In this document: piece by piece, positions 1 to 6,170 of the stretch | Layout: every line of letters begins with the position of its first letter | How positions within the stretch are numbered: position 1 is the first letter of the stretch | Assembly (NCBI GenBank): GCA_023443145.1 | Contig: JAEZVS010000146.1 | Span: 1-7,578, forward strand | Source of the DNA: Bacillota bacterium | GTDB lineage: Bacteria; Bacillota; Peptococcia; Peptococcales; Peptococcaceae | Direction of reading: 5' to 3' | Length of the DNA: 7,578 nt | Translations under genes and position numbers: made by a program | Notes under the pieces: generated by a model | The model's database searches: none | The model's input: the letters and a program-made list of their open reading frames with translations, nothing else | What the model was told of the DNA's origin: nothing

Positions 1-1
1 G

Positions 2-148
2 GTGTACGCCATTGCGCTTCATGGTTATCGAAGCCTTCAATGGAAAGGCCGAAAAGCTGCGGTATTCTCCGTGTTGGGCATTTTGGTGGTGCTCTTTACT
101 CTCTTGGGGGTCACCTTCTTGTTGCCCGGGATGCACAGCTATCTGTAA
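2..148 (+). CDS. ccsA: C-terminal end of cytochrome c biogenesis protein CcsA (ResC/CcsB type), partial
   Basis: Only the last 48 residues are present; the gene enters from the left edge in the frame starting at base 2 and stops with TAA at 146-148. The fragment has a basic stretch (HGYRSLQWKGRKAA), a hydrophobic helix (VFSVLGILVVLFTLLGVTFLL) and the ending PGMHSYL. A basic loop with KGR/RGK-AA, a last membrane helix containing F-T-x-x-G-V, and a terminal L-x-G-x-H-S-Y are what I recall from the C-terminus of the CcsA/ResC family. These are polytopic membrane proteins that deliver and ligate heme to apocytochrome c on the outer face of the membrane with ResB/Ccs1 (system II). The partner gene would be expected upstream, outside the window. 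The assignment rests on a short tail, so it is good but not certain. A terminator follows within about 20 bases, so this is the end of its operon. Confidence 0.75.
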   Translation: MYAIALHGYRSLQWKGRKAAVFSVLGILVVLFTLLGVTFLLPGMHSYL

Positions 149-168
149 AAAATGAATCCCTTTCGCTG

Positions 169-209
169 AACCGTTTCGTTCTTGCTCAAGTCCGGGACGG
201 TTTTTTATA
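169..209 (+). terminator. Rho-independent terminator of the ccsA-end operon
   Basis: The arms AACCGTTTCG (169-178) and CGGGACGGTT (193-202) pair over 10 bp, including two G-U wobbles, with a 14-base loop. A T-rich run (201-206, then atat) follows directly. It lies 20 bases after the ccsA stop and before the rplM promoter, so it separates the two units. Confidence 0.8.
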
Positions 210-241
210 TTAGAATTATTCATTTTATTGACCGGAAAGCC

Positions 242-270
242 TTGACAAGATGAAATAGACATCATACAAT
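242..270 (+). promoter_or_regulatory. Sigma-A promoter of rplM-rpsI
   Basis: There is a perfect -35 TTGACA (242-247), a 17-base spacer, and -10 TACAAT (265-270), one mismatch from TATAAT. Transcription would start near 276-277, giving a 5' leader of about 90 bases before rplM. It sits just downstream of the preceding terminator, as expected for an independent, strongly expressed ribosomal-protein unit. Confidence 0.85.
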
Positions 271-276
271 TATACG

Positions 277-360
277 GTATGATTACCACCGATGACAGAT
301 CCAGAGCCCCGGATCCAATGGTGAGTCAGTACATTACATCCGGATTCCGATAGAGGAGGA
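277..360 (+). promoter_or_regulatory. Structured rplM 5' leader, candidate L13 autoregulatory leader
   Basis: Two nested stems are visible: CACC (287-290) with GGTG (320-323), and inside it GATCC (298-302) with GGATC (311-315), loop AGAGCCCC. A competing stem is possible between CGGATCC (310-316) and GGATTCCG (342-349, one bulged T). It uses the same 311-315 bases and ends five bases before the AGGAGG of rplM. Bacillota commonly carry a short structured leader before rplM-rpsI (the L13 leader family), thought to let L13 repress its own mRNA. I infer membership from position and foldability only; I could not compare with the family covariance model. Confidence 0.5.
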
Positions 361-365
361 AAAAT

Positions 366-794
366 ATGCGTACAACCTACATGGCCAAAGCCGGCGAGGT
401 CGATCGTAAATGGTATGTCATCGATGCCGCAGGCAAACCTTTAGGCCGCGTGGCCACACAGGCCGCTGCCATTTTGCGCGGTAAACACAAAACCACCTAC
501 ACTCCCAATGTGGATTGTGGCGATTTCGTCATTGTCATTAATGCCAAAGATGTGGTGCTCACAGGCAATAAGAAAAGCCAAAAAATGTACCATCGTCACA
601 GCGGCTATCCCGGTGGTCTCAAATCCACCCCGTATGGCGAACTTTTGGAAAAACGGCCATCTTTTATGATGGAACGTGCCATCAAAGGGATGTTGCCCCA
701 CAATCGCTTGGGTCGCCAGATGTTCCGCAAACTTAAAGTGTATGACGGCGTAGAACATCCCCATCAGGCTCAAAAGCCCGAAGCGTTGAACTAA
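366..794 (+). CDS. rplM: 50S ribosomal protein L13
   Basis: This is a full-length L13 of 142 residues, the usual bacterial size. The N-terminus [19 protein letters not shown] and the signature [23 protein letters not shown] region (residues 106-128) are typical. L13 binds 23S rRNA early in large-subunit assembly. The ATG start at 366 is fixed by AGGAGG at 354-359, six bases upstream, and by agreement with the family's conserved N-terminus. It is followed after 19 bases by rpsI, the near-universal bacterial pairing, with which it shares the promoter at 242-270 and the terminator at 1216-1241. Nothing is abnormal in length or motifs. Confidence 0.98.
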   Translation: MRTTYMAKAGEVDRKWYVIDAAGKPLGRVATQAAAILRGKHKTTYTPNVDCGDFVIVINAKDVVLTGNKKSQKMYHRHSGYPGGLKSTPYGELLEKRPSFMMERAIKGMLPHNRLGRQMFRKLKVYDGVEHPHQAQKPEALN

Positions 795-813
795 GAGTGA
801 AGGAGGTTTAATC

Positions 814-1206
814 ATGGCTCAGATTCAATATTATGGCACAGGGCGCAGAAAAAGCTCCGTCGCTCGCGTCTATCTTGTTCCCGGCAATGGTAAAGTGACC
901 ATTAATGGGAAAGATATGGAAAGTTACTTCGGTAAAAAAACATTAGAAATGATCGTTATGCAGCCGTTGGAAGCCACCGAAACGGTTGGGCGTTTTGATG
1001 TGCGTGTAAATGCCTCCGGCGGGGGCACCACCGGTCAAGCCGGCGCCATTCGCATGGGTATTGCCCGCGCACTTTTGGAAGCCGATCCCGACTATCGTCC
1101 TCGTTTAAAAAGCGCCGGGTTCTTAACCCGCGATCCTCGTATGAAAGAACGTCGCAAATACGGTCTTAAAAAAGCCCGTCGTGCGCCTCAGTTCTCCAAA
1201 CGTTAG
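814..1206 (+). CDS. rpsI: 30S ribosomal protein S9
   Basis: This is a full-length S9 of 130 residues. The N-terminus [21 protein letters not shown], the family signature [19 protein letters not shown] (residues 69-87) and the very basic tail ending in SKR are all present. S9 sits in the head of the small subunit, and its C-terminal tail reaches the P-site tRNA, so the intact K-R end is the functionally important detail. The start is ATG at 814, with AGGAGG at 801-806 and a 7-base spacing. It is cotranscribed with rplM and ends ten bases before a strong terminator. Confidence 0.98.
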   Translation: MAQIQYYGTGRRKSSVARVYLVPGNGKVTINGKDMESYFGKKTLEMIVMQPLEATETVGRFDVRVNASGGGTTGQAGAIRMGIARALLEADPDYRPRLKSAGFLTRDPRMKERRKYGLKKARRAPQFSKR

Positions 1207-1215
1207 GAAATCATC

Positions 1216-1241
1216 AACCCCCTTTTCAGGGGGTTTTTTTA
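1216..1241 (+). terminator. Rho-independent terminator of rplM-rpsI
   Basis: The perfect stem AACCCCC (1216-1222) with GGGGGTT (1229-1235) has the six-base loop TTTTCA, and T continues to 1240. It starts ten bases after the rpsI stop. It is very GC-rich at the base pairs next to the loop and should be efficient. Confidence 0.93.
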
Positions 1242-1481
1242 TTGGCGTGAATACTTTCTGTAGCAGAAAGCCTACATAAAAATTGTATGGCTTTTGCAAA
1301 TGGGATAAGTGCCGTTTCTTTATCATCATTTTCAAGAGCGCGTCGCAATCCGCTATCTAGTGGTGATGAAAGAAGTTTACCGCGTGTTTACCGAGATGAT
1401 ACGAAGATTTTATAGAGTGCGTCAATGACGGGAAAATACGTAGGGAGCGGGCTTTTTTCATATAGAGGACGGTTCTTACAA
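1242..1481 (+). other. Gene-free spacer between rpsI and sqdB with two overlapping hairpins
   Basis: I see no credible gene here; open frames lack a ribosome binding site and family resemblance. Two inverted repeats are visible. CTTTCTG (1254-1260) pairs perfectly with CAGAAAG (1264-1270) across TAG. AAAGCCTACA (1267-1276) pairs with TGTATGGCTTT (1284-1294, one bulged T). They share AAAG at 1267-1270, so only one can form at a time. An 8-base direct repeat GTTTACCG occurs at 1375-1382 and 1386-1393. The function is unknown; the stretch may be decayed sequence. Confidence 0.5.
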
Positions 1482-1510
1482 TTGATGAACGTACATGGTT
1501 TTGTTATACT
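1482..1510 (+). promoter_or_regulatory. Probable sigma-A promoter of the sqdB cluster
   Basis: The elements are -35 TTGATG (1482-1487), a 17-base spacer and -10 TATACT (1505-1510). A second -10-like hexamer TATAAT lies at 1514-1519 but has no good -35 at the right distance. The start of transcription would be near 1517, leaving about 40 bases before the sqdB ATG. The -35 matches four of six consensus bases, so moderate strength or help from an activator is plausible. Confidence 0.7.
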
Positions 1511-1556
1511 GAATATAATTCTTGCACTCAAGGATGAAACAGAAAGGGAGATCAAT

Positions 1557-2708
1557 ATGAAGATCATCGTAGCAGGTGGAGATGGTTTTTGTGGATGGCC
1601 CACAGCTCTTTATTTGTCGAAACAAGGACATGATGTGGTCATCGTCGATAATTTGGTGCGGCGTGTCATTGACGGTGAACTAAAGGCTAATTCTGTATTT
1701 CCCATTCAAGAGTTATCTGAACGTGTTCACATCTGGCAACAGGTGAGCGGATGCGGCCTGTCTTACGAGGTAGGCGATGTTAACGATTACGATTTTTTGG
1801 CACATATCTTTCAAACGCATCGGCCACATGCTTTTGTCCATTATGCGGAACAACGCTCGGCTCCGTATTCTATGATTAGCCGCAAACATGCTGTTTATAC
1901 TCAGAAGAACAACGTTCTTGGTACTTTAAATGTGATCTATGCCATTCACGAATTTGCGCCGGATTGCCACCTGATTAAGCTGGGATCAATGGGTGAATAT
2001 GGCTCACCTAATATCGATATTGAAGAAGGGTATTTGAATGTGACGCACAATGGCCGCTCTGAGCGTTTTCTATATCCCAAAACGCCGATGAGTTTCTATC
2101 ATCTGACCAAGGTGCACGATTCACACAATATTCACTTTGCCGCCAAAATTTGGGGTTTGCGCGCCACTGACTTAAACCAGGGCGTGGTCTACGGTATTCA
2201 TACCGATGAAACCCGATTGGACCGAGGCCTTTTAAATCGATTGGACTATGACGGTATATACGGTACGGCCTTGAACCGCTTTATTATTCAGGCTGCCATT
2301 GGGGAGAGCATATCGGTCTATGGTAAGGGCGGTCAATCGCGAGGCTTTATCCATATTATGGACACGGTGCGCTGTATTGGGCTGGCAGCGGAACATCCTG
2401 CAGAACCGGGCGAGATGCGGGTGGTCAATCAATTTACCGAATCGTTTTCGGTGTTGGAATTGGCTGAAAAAGTGGCTCGTGTGGCTGAAGGCATGGGACT
2501 TTCTCCAAAGGTGAATCATGTGCCCAATCCGCGGGTTGAAAAAGAGGCACATTATTTCAATGCCAAAAACACCCAATTGTCCGATTGGGGACTGGATGCC
2601 CATCTTCTGACCGATGATGTGATTGCGGAGGCCATTGAAGAGGTACAACATTATAAAGACCGCATCATCACAGAGCAGCTTTTAAATAGCCCCGATTGGA
2701 GAAAATAG
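1557..2708 (+). CDS. sqdB: UDP-sulfoquinovose synthase SqdB
   Basis: This 383-residue protein matches the usual length of SqdB/SQD1. These are NAD+-dependent short-chain dehydrogenase-fold enzymes that convert UDP-glucose plus sulfite to UDP-sulfoquinovose, the head-group donor for the sulfolipid SQDG. Visible hallmarks are the N-terminal NAD-binding GGDGFCGW (residues 7-14) leading to VDNLVRR (30-36), AEQRSAPYSM (97-106), LGSMGEYGSPNIDIEEGY (142-159), and the catalytic YHLTK (Y181, K185) within a block reading on to ATDLNQGVVYG. Further markers are GTALNRF, VYGKGGQSRGF and the C-terminal VPNPRVEKEAHYFNAK. The family's catalytic Thr (T145 in plant SQD1) is Ser144 here. I chose ATG 1557, preceded by AAGGGAG at 1544-1550, because the Rossmann strand starts at once; an in-frame ATG at 1425 would add 44 unrelated residues and lies upstream of the promoter. 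The protein is probably cytosolic. It is the first gene of the cluster. Confidence 0.95.
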   Translation: MKIIVAGGDGFCGWPTALYLSKQGHDVVIVDNLVRRVIDGELKANSVFPIQELSERVHIWQQVSGCGLSYEVGDVNDYDFLAHIFQTHRPHAFVHYAEQRSAPYSMISRKHAVYTQKNNVLGTLNVIYAIHEFAPDCHLIKLGSMGEYGSPNIDIEEGYLNVTHNGRSERFLYPKTPMSFYHLTKVHDSHNIHFAAKIWGLRATDLNQGVVYGIHTDETRLDRGLLNRLDYDGIYGTALNRFIIQAAIGESISVYGKGGQSRGFIHIMDTVRCIGLAAEHPAEPGEMRVVNQFTESFSVLELAEKVARVAEGMGLSPKVNHVPNPRVEKEAHYFNAKNTQLSDWGLDAHLLTDDVIAEAIEEVQHYKDRIITEQLLNSPDWRK

Positions 2709-2847
2709 AGCCGTAAAACTGCATTGCTCTATAGTTTTGATATAACACGCAAGCTGAATGTGGCAGTGGGAAGCATCTGTCACAGTACGTCGACTGGTGG
2801 AAGGTACAAAGGAATCATCAATAATCAATAGGGAGGAGGATGCCGCT
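2709..2847 (+). other. 139-base gap between sqdB and the sqdX-like gene
   Basis: There is no gene and no good terminator. A weak AT stem AAAACT (2715-2720) with AGTTTT (2733-2738) has a 12-base loop and no T run after it. TATAAC at 2741-2746 resembles a -10 but has no -35 at a proper distance. The gap ends in a strong GGAGGAGG site for the next gene. The likely reading is an untranslated intercistronic stretch within one operon. Confidence 0.45.
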
Positions 2848-3984
2848 GTGCGCATATTGATCGTATCGGAAACGTTTTATCCATCCATCGACGGTGTGGC
2901 CACACGCCTGAAAGAGGCCGTTCGCTACATGACACGGCAAGGTCATGAAGTGGCGGTAATTGCCCCGGATTTAGGTCAAGATCACTTTGAAGGCGTGCCT
3001 ATTTTAGGTGTGCCGGCGCATCGGATGCCTCTATATCGAACTCGCCCCTGGGGATTGCCTGGCAAAAAAATCCACCATATGATACAAGATTTTCGTGCCG
3101 ATGTGGTGCATGTGGCCAATCCGTTGTTGATTGGCCTAAGCGGGGTGCGGGCAGCGAAATCTTTGGATTTGCCCTTGGTGGTGAGCCATCACACCAATCT
3201 GGATGTGTATCTCAGTTATTATCATCTGGATTTTGGCTGGTTACACAAACTATATTGGCAGATGGTGCGGCGATTACATCATGCGGCGGATATTAACTTA
3301 TGTACGTCCCGTGCCATGCAACATTTATTGCAAAGCCACGGAGTATCTAGGGTACACACCCTTCGCCGTGGGGTGGATGTGCACCATCTGCATCCACGTT
3401 ATAAGAGCGAGGCCATGCGCGCACGATTATCGGACAATCATCCAGACGATTTGCTTCTGCTTTTTGTGGGACGCCTGGCACCGGAAAAAGAGCTGGAACG
3501 GCTGGAAATTATGCTCGATCGGGCGCCGGACGTGCGTCTGGCCATTGTGGGGGACGGTCCTTCCAAAGAAAAATTGGAAGCACTTTATCGCGGGAAAAAT
3601 GTTGTTTTTACAGGTTATCTGGAAGGGGACATGCTTTCGGAAGCATATGCCTCGGCAGATGCCTTTGTATTCCCTTCTGTAAGTGAGACGTTGGGGCTGG
3701 TTATCTTGGAAGCCATGGCTTCAGGCTTGCCGGTGATTGGCGCCCACAGTGCACCTACAAAGGAACAAATTACGGTGGGTAAAACAGGATTTTTGTTTGA
3801 CCCCACCGACAGCAATACCTTGTTGGACGCCATTGCTCAGTTGCGTGATCCTGAGTTGCGCGGGCGTATGAGTGCCTGTGCTCGAAAACAAGCCGAGAGT
3901 TTCGGATGGTCGGTCACCAGCCAGCAAATGGTGGATTATTATCACATGGCCATCGCCCATCATCGCCGCACACGTATGGGTTGA
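2848..3984 (+). CDS. sqdX: SqdX-like sulfoquinovosyltransferase (GT4 family)
   Basis: This is a 378-residue GT-B glycosyltransferase of family GT4, the same size as cyanobacterial SqdX. SqdX transfers sulfoquinovose from UDP-sulfoquinovose to diacylglycerol at the inner face of the membrane. The N-terminal domain opens RILIVSETFYPSIDGVATRL (acceptor side), followed by DVVHVANPLLIGLSG and SHHTNLDVYLSYY. The donor domain has RLSDNHPDDLLLLFVGRLAPEK (R209, K214), VGDGP (234-238) and SADAFVFPSVSETLGLVILEAMASG with the E-x7-E pair E280/E288. The start is GTG 2848, with AGGAGG at 2834-2839 and 8-base spacing. An ATG at 2758 is in frame but adds 30 residues with no family resemblance, and the ATG at 2840 is out of frame. 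After E288 the usual GT4 Gly-Gly-(Ile/Pro) loop reads HSAPTKEQI, a small deviation. Adjacency to sqdB makes the sulfolipid role much more likely than another lipid glycosyltransferase. Confidence 0.88.
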   Translation: MRILIVSETFYPSIDGVATRLKEAVRYMTRQGHEVAVIAPDLGQDHFEGVPILGVPAHRMPLYRTRPWGLPGKKIHHMIQDFRADVVHVANPLLIGLSGVRAAKSLDLPLVVSHHTNLDVYLSYYHLDFGWLHKLYWQMVRRLHHAADINLCTSRAMQHLLQSHGVSRVHTLRRGVDVHHLHPRYKSEAMRARLSDNHPDDLLLLFVGRLAPEKELERLEIMLDRAPDVRLAIVGDGPSKEKLEALYRGKNVVFTGYLEGDMLSEAYASADAFVFPSVSETLGLVILEAMASGLPVIGAHSAPTKEQITVGKTGFLFDPTDSNTLLDAIAQLRDPELRGRMSACARKQAESFGWSVTSQQMVDYYHMAIAHHRRTRMG

Positions 3985-4016
3985 GGTGAAACCTTTTGGA
4001 AGAAGGAATAAAGGCA

Positions 4017-4724
4017 ATGAACGAAATCATTTTGATTGTGGAAGATGAAGACAGCATTCGTCATAATATGGTCTCCTATTTGAGGGATCAAGGCTATGAC
4101 ATTTTGGAAGCGGCCGATGGTCAAGCGGCGCTACAGATTTATAAAGACAAATCGCCTGATTTGGTTATTTTAGATTTGATGCTGCCTTTGATGGATGGAT
4201 TGGAAGTATGTAAAGAAATTCGCAAACGACACACCACGCCGGTGATTATGGTGACGGCAAAAAGCGAAGAAATTGACAAACTTCTGGGTTTGGAGCTGGG
4301 CGCTGATGACTATATCACCAAACCGTTTTCTTTGCGTGAACTGAGTGCCCGAGTGAAGGCGGTGTTCCGCAGAAGCCGCCACCAGGTGGTGTCGTCGGAA
4401 GATAAGCGTGAGTTTGGTCCCTTATCCGTGAATTTAGATCGACGAGAAGTGCGTTTACATGGCGAGGTGGTTGAGCTGACCCCTTCAGAATACGCCATCT
4501 TAACCACCCTTTCAGAGCATATCGGACGTCCATACAGCCGTCTGCAACTGTTGTCGGCCACTCTCGGCGACAGCTATGCAGGCTATGAACGGGCCATTGA
4601 TACCCATGTAAGCAACCTGCGCAAAAAAATAGAACCCAATCCGCAAAAACCTATTTTTATACAAACGGTTTATGGCTTGGGCTATAAGTTCGGCGATACC
4701 CATGACGTTATCAAAGAAGATTAG
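4017..4724 (+). CDS. OmpR/PhoB-family response regulator
   Basis: This 235-residue two-domain regulator has a receiver domain (about 1-118) with the acidic pocket E9/D10, phosphoacceptor D53 in VILDLMLP, T80 in VMVTA and K102 in the KPF motif. A winged-helix DNA-binding domain (about 132-226) follows, with LTPSEYAILTTL, the recognition-helix region AIDTHVSNLRKKIE, and the wing ending VYGLGYKF. All phosphorelay residues are intact, so it should be a working transcription factor. The ATG at 4017 is preferred, with GAAGGA at 4002-4007; a TTG at 3996 would add seven poorly conserved residues. It begins 32 bases after the sqdX-like gene with no terminator between, and overlaps the kinase gene. The target is not shown by sequence; control of its own cluster is a reasonable guess. 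The specific subfamily is not recognised. Confidence 0.95.
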   Translation: MNEIILIVEDEDSIRHNMVSYLRDQGYDILEAADGQAALQIYKDKSPDLVILDLMLPLMDGLEVCKEIRKRHTTPVIMVTAKSEEIDKLLGLELGADDYITKPFSLRELSARVKAVFRRSRHQVVSSEDKREFGPLSVNLDRREVRLHGEVVELTPSEYAILTTLSEHIGRPYSRLQLLSATLGDSYAGYERAIDTHVSNLRKKIEPNPQKPIFIQTVYGLGYKFGDTHDVIKED

Positions 4725-6081
4725 TCTGGTATTAATTGGTGTGGTGGTGCTTTCCGGTGTACTTATCGGAAGTCTCACCACTCATTCCACACGGGTATCT
4801 TTTCAAACGTATCTCGAAGAGACGCGCAATGCAGAAGTCAGCGAATGGCAGAAAGTCTATTTGGAATACTATCATTTGCATCATGAGAGTTGGCGCGGTG
4901 TGGAAGACCTCATGCGCTCCGATTTTAATTTTTACAACGGTTTTCAAAGCAACACCTACATTCGTCCGGTGGTTTTGCTCTCTCTTAATGGACATATTCT
5001 GGCACATCCGCAACCCAGTTTTTTGAATATGAATGTATCGCCCCAGCTCATGGAGCATGCCCATGCCTTCCCTTTAGATGATGACGGACGAACCATCGCT
5101 TATTTATTGCCGCTGGATTATTTTGACCACAAGTTCTGGATTTTTGAAAGAGGCTTTGCCGCTAAGGTCACGCAATCCATCATTAAAGGGATATTGGCCA
5201 CCAGTGTCATAGCCATCATCATAGCTTTAATGATGTCGCGGCGGATGGTCTATCCACTAAGACAATTAAGCAATCAATTGCGCGCCGTAGGTCGCGATGA
5301 AGCCATTCGCACGGTACCGGTTTACTCGGATGATGAAATTGGTCAACTGGCCATCGCTTTTAATCAGATGGCCAAAGAAATTGAAAAAACCAACAAAGCG
5401 CGGGTGCAGCTTTTTGCAGATGTGAGCCACGAGTTGCGCACGCCTCTCACCACCATTGCCGCCACTTTGGAAAACAAACTGTCGCGTGCCGAAGGTTTGG
5501 ATGTGGTGGGTGTATCTGCCCTATACGATGAAGTGCTGCGCATCAACAATTTGGTCAATGAACTGCAAAGCATCTCTAAGTTGGATTCGGGACATATGGA
5601 TATCACCAAAACCCTGATAGATTTCTCCACCTTTTTCCGTGACTTTTTTGTGATCGTCGAGGCCGATGCCCAATCCCGTGAAATTGGTGTGCATGTCCAT
5701 TTGGATGACGATCTGCCCTACTGCTATGCCGATCCGGAGCGCCTGAAGCAGATCGTACTCAATTTGGTGAGCAATGCCCTGCGTTATACCGGAAATGGCG
5801 GTGATGTGCATATCAAAGCCTGGAGCGATGCCCGCTACTTTATCTTTTCCGTGTCCGATACAGGGATGGGTATGACCCCCACCGAAGTGCTGCATGTGTT
5901 TGACCGATTTTATCGCTCCGACAGCTCACGCGCCCGCGAAACCGGCGGAAGCGGTTTGGGTATGTCCATTACCAAAGGCTTGGTAGAGGCGCACGGCGGC
6001 TTTATTGATGTGAAAAGTGAAAAAGAAGTGGGGACCGTTTTTACAGTGCGCCTGCCTCTTTATCAATCGGAAGAAGCTTAA
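4702..6081 (+). CDS. Membrane sensor histidine kinase (HAMP-HisKA-HATPase)
   Basis: This is a 459-residue orthodox sensor kinase, the evident partner of the preceding regulator. There is a first membrane helix (about 8-27), an extracytoplasmic segment of about 130 residues (29-158), a second helix (about 160-178), and a HAMP linker (about 179-231, with P185 and the DEIGQLAIAFNQM turn). The H box VSHELRTPL carries phospho-accepting H243. The N box NLVSNALRYT carries N358. The G1 box is DTGMGM (386-391), the F box FDRFYR (400-405) and the G2 box GGSGLGM (415-421). All catalytic motifs are intact. The outer domain has YY..HHESWRGVEDLM and VVLLSLNGHILAHP, a pattern I associate with BaeS-like envelope-sensing kinases, so cell-surface stress is a plausible signal. 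The chosen ATG lies inside the regulator gene (23-base overlap) with no clear ribosome binding site, suggesting translational coupling. Confidence 0.95.
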   Translation: MTLSKKISLVLIGVVVLSGVLIGSLTTHSTRVSFQTYLEETRNAEVSEWQKVYLEYYHLHHESWRGVEDLMRSDFNFYNGFQSNTYIRPVVLLSLNGHILAHPQPSFLNMNVSPQLMEHAHAFPLDDDGRTIAYLLPLDYFDHKFWIFERGFAAKVTQSIIKGILATSVIAIIIALMMSRRMVYPLRQLSNQLRAVGRDEAIRTVPVYSDDEIGQLAIAFNQMAKEIEKTNKARVQLFADVSHELRTPLTTIAATLENKLSRAEGLDVVGVSALYDEVLRINNLVNELQSISKLDSGHMDITKTLIDFSTFFRDFFVIVEADAQSREIGVHVHLDDDLPYCYADPERLKQIVLNLVSNALRYTGNGGDVHIKAWSDARYFIFSVSDTGMGMTPTEVLHVFDRFYRSDSSRARETGGSGLGMSITKGLVEAHGGFIDVKSEKEVGTVFTVRLPLYQSEEA

Positions 6082-6094
6082 AGTGGATTGGTAC

Positions 6095-6123
6095 TTGCAG
6101 TGTCGCCATCCCTTGTGTAGAAT
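6095..6123 (+). promoter_or_regulatory. Possible internal promoter for the DUF4097-like gene
   Basis: The elements are -35 TTGCAG (6095-6100), a 17-base spacer and -10 TAGAAT (6118-6123), in the 89-base gap after the kinase stop. The start would be near 6130, about 40 bases before the GTG. Both hexamers are imperfect. It could give the last gene expression independent of the sqd promoter, on top of read-through. Confidence 0.45.
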
Positions 6124-6170
6124 GTTAAGTAATTGGAACCTGTGGTATGACAATGAATGGAGGCAGGCCG

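Noticed and set aside
1425..1556. Longer sqdB start giving 44 extra residues
   Set aside because: It lies upstream of the predicted promoter, has no family resemblance, and the true Rossmann N-terminus with a ribosome binding site begins at 1557.
2715..2746. Terminator or promoter between sqdB and the SqdX-like gene
   Set aside because: The 6-bp AT-only stem has no T run, and the TATAAC has no -35 at a usable distance.
2758..2847. Longer start for the SqdX-like gene (ATG 2758)
   Set aside because: The extra 30 residues match nothing in GT4 N-termini; GTG 2848 has AGGAGG at ideal spacing and starts the first beta strand.
3203..3682. Second + strand frame of 159 residues inside the SqdX-like gene
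   Set aside because: It is an out-of-frame overlap with a fully motif-bearing gene; its sequence is Cys/Trp/Ile-rich and unlike any family I know.
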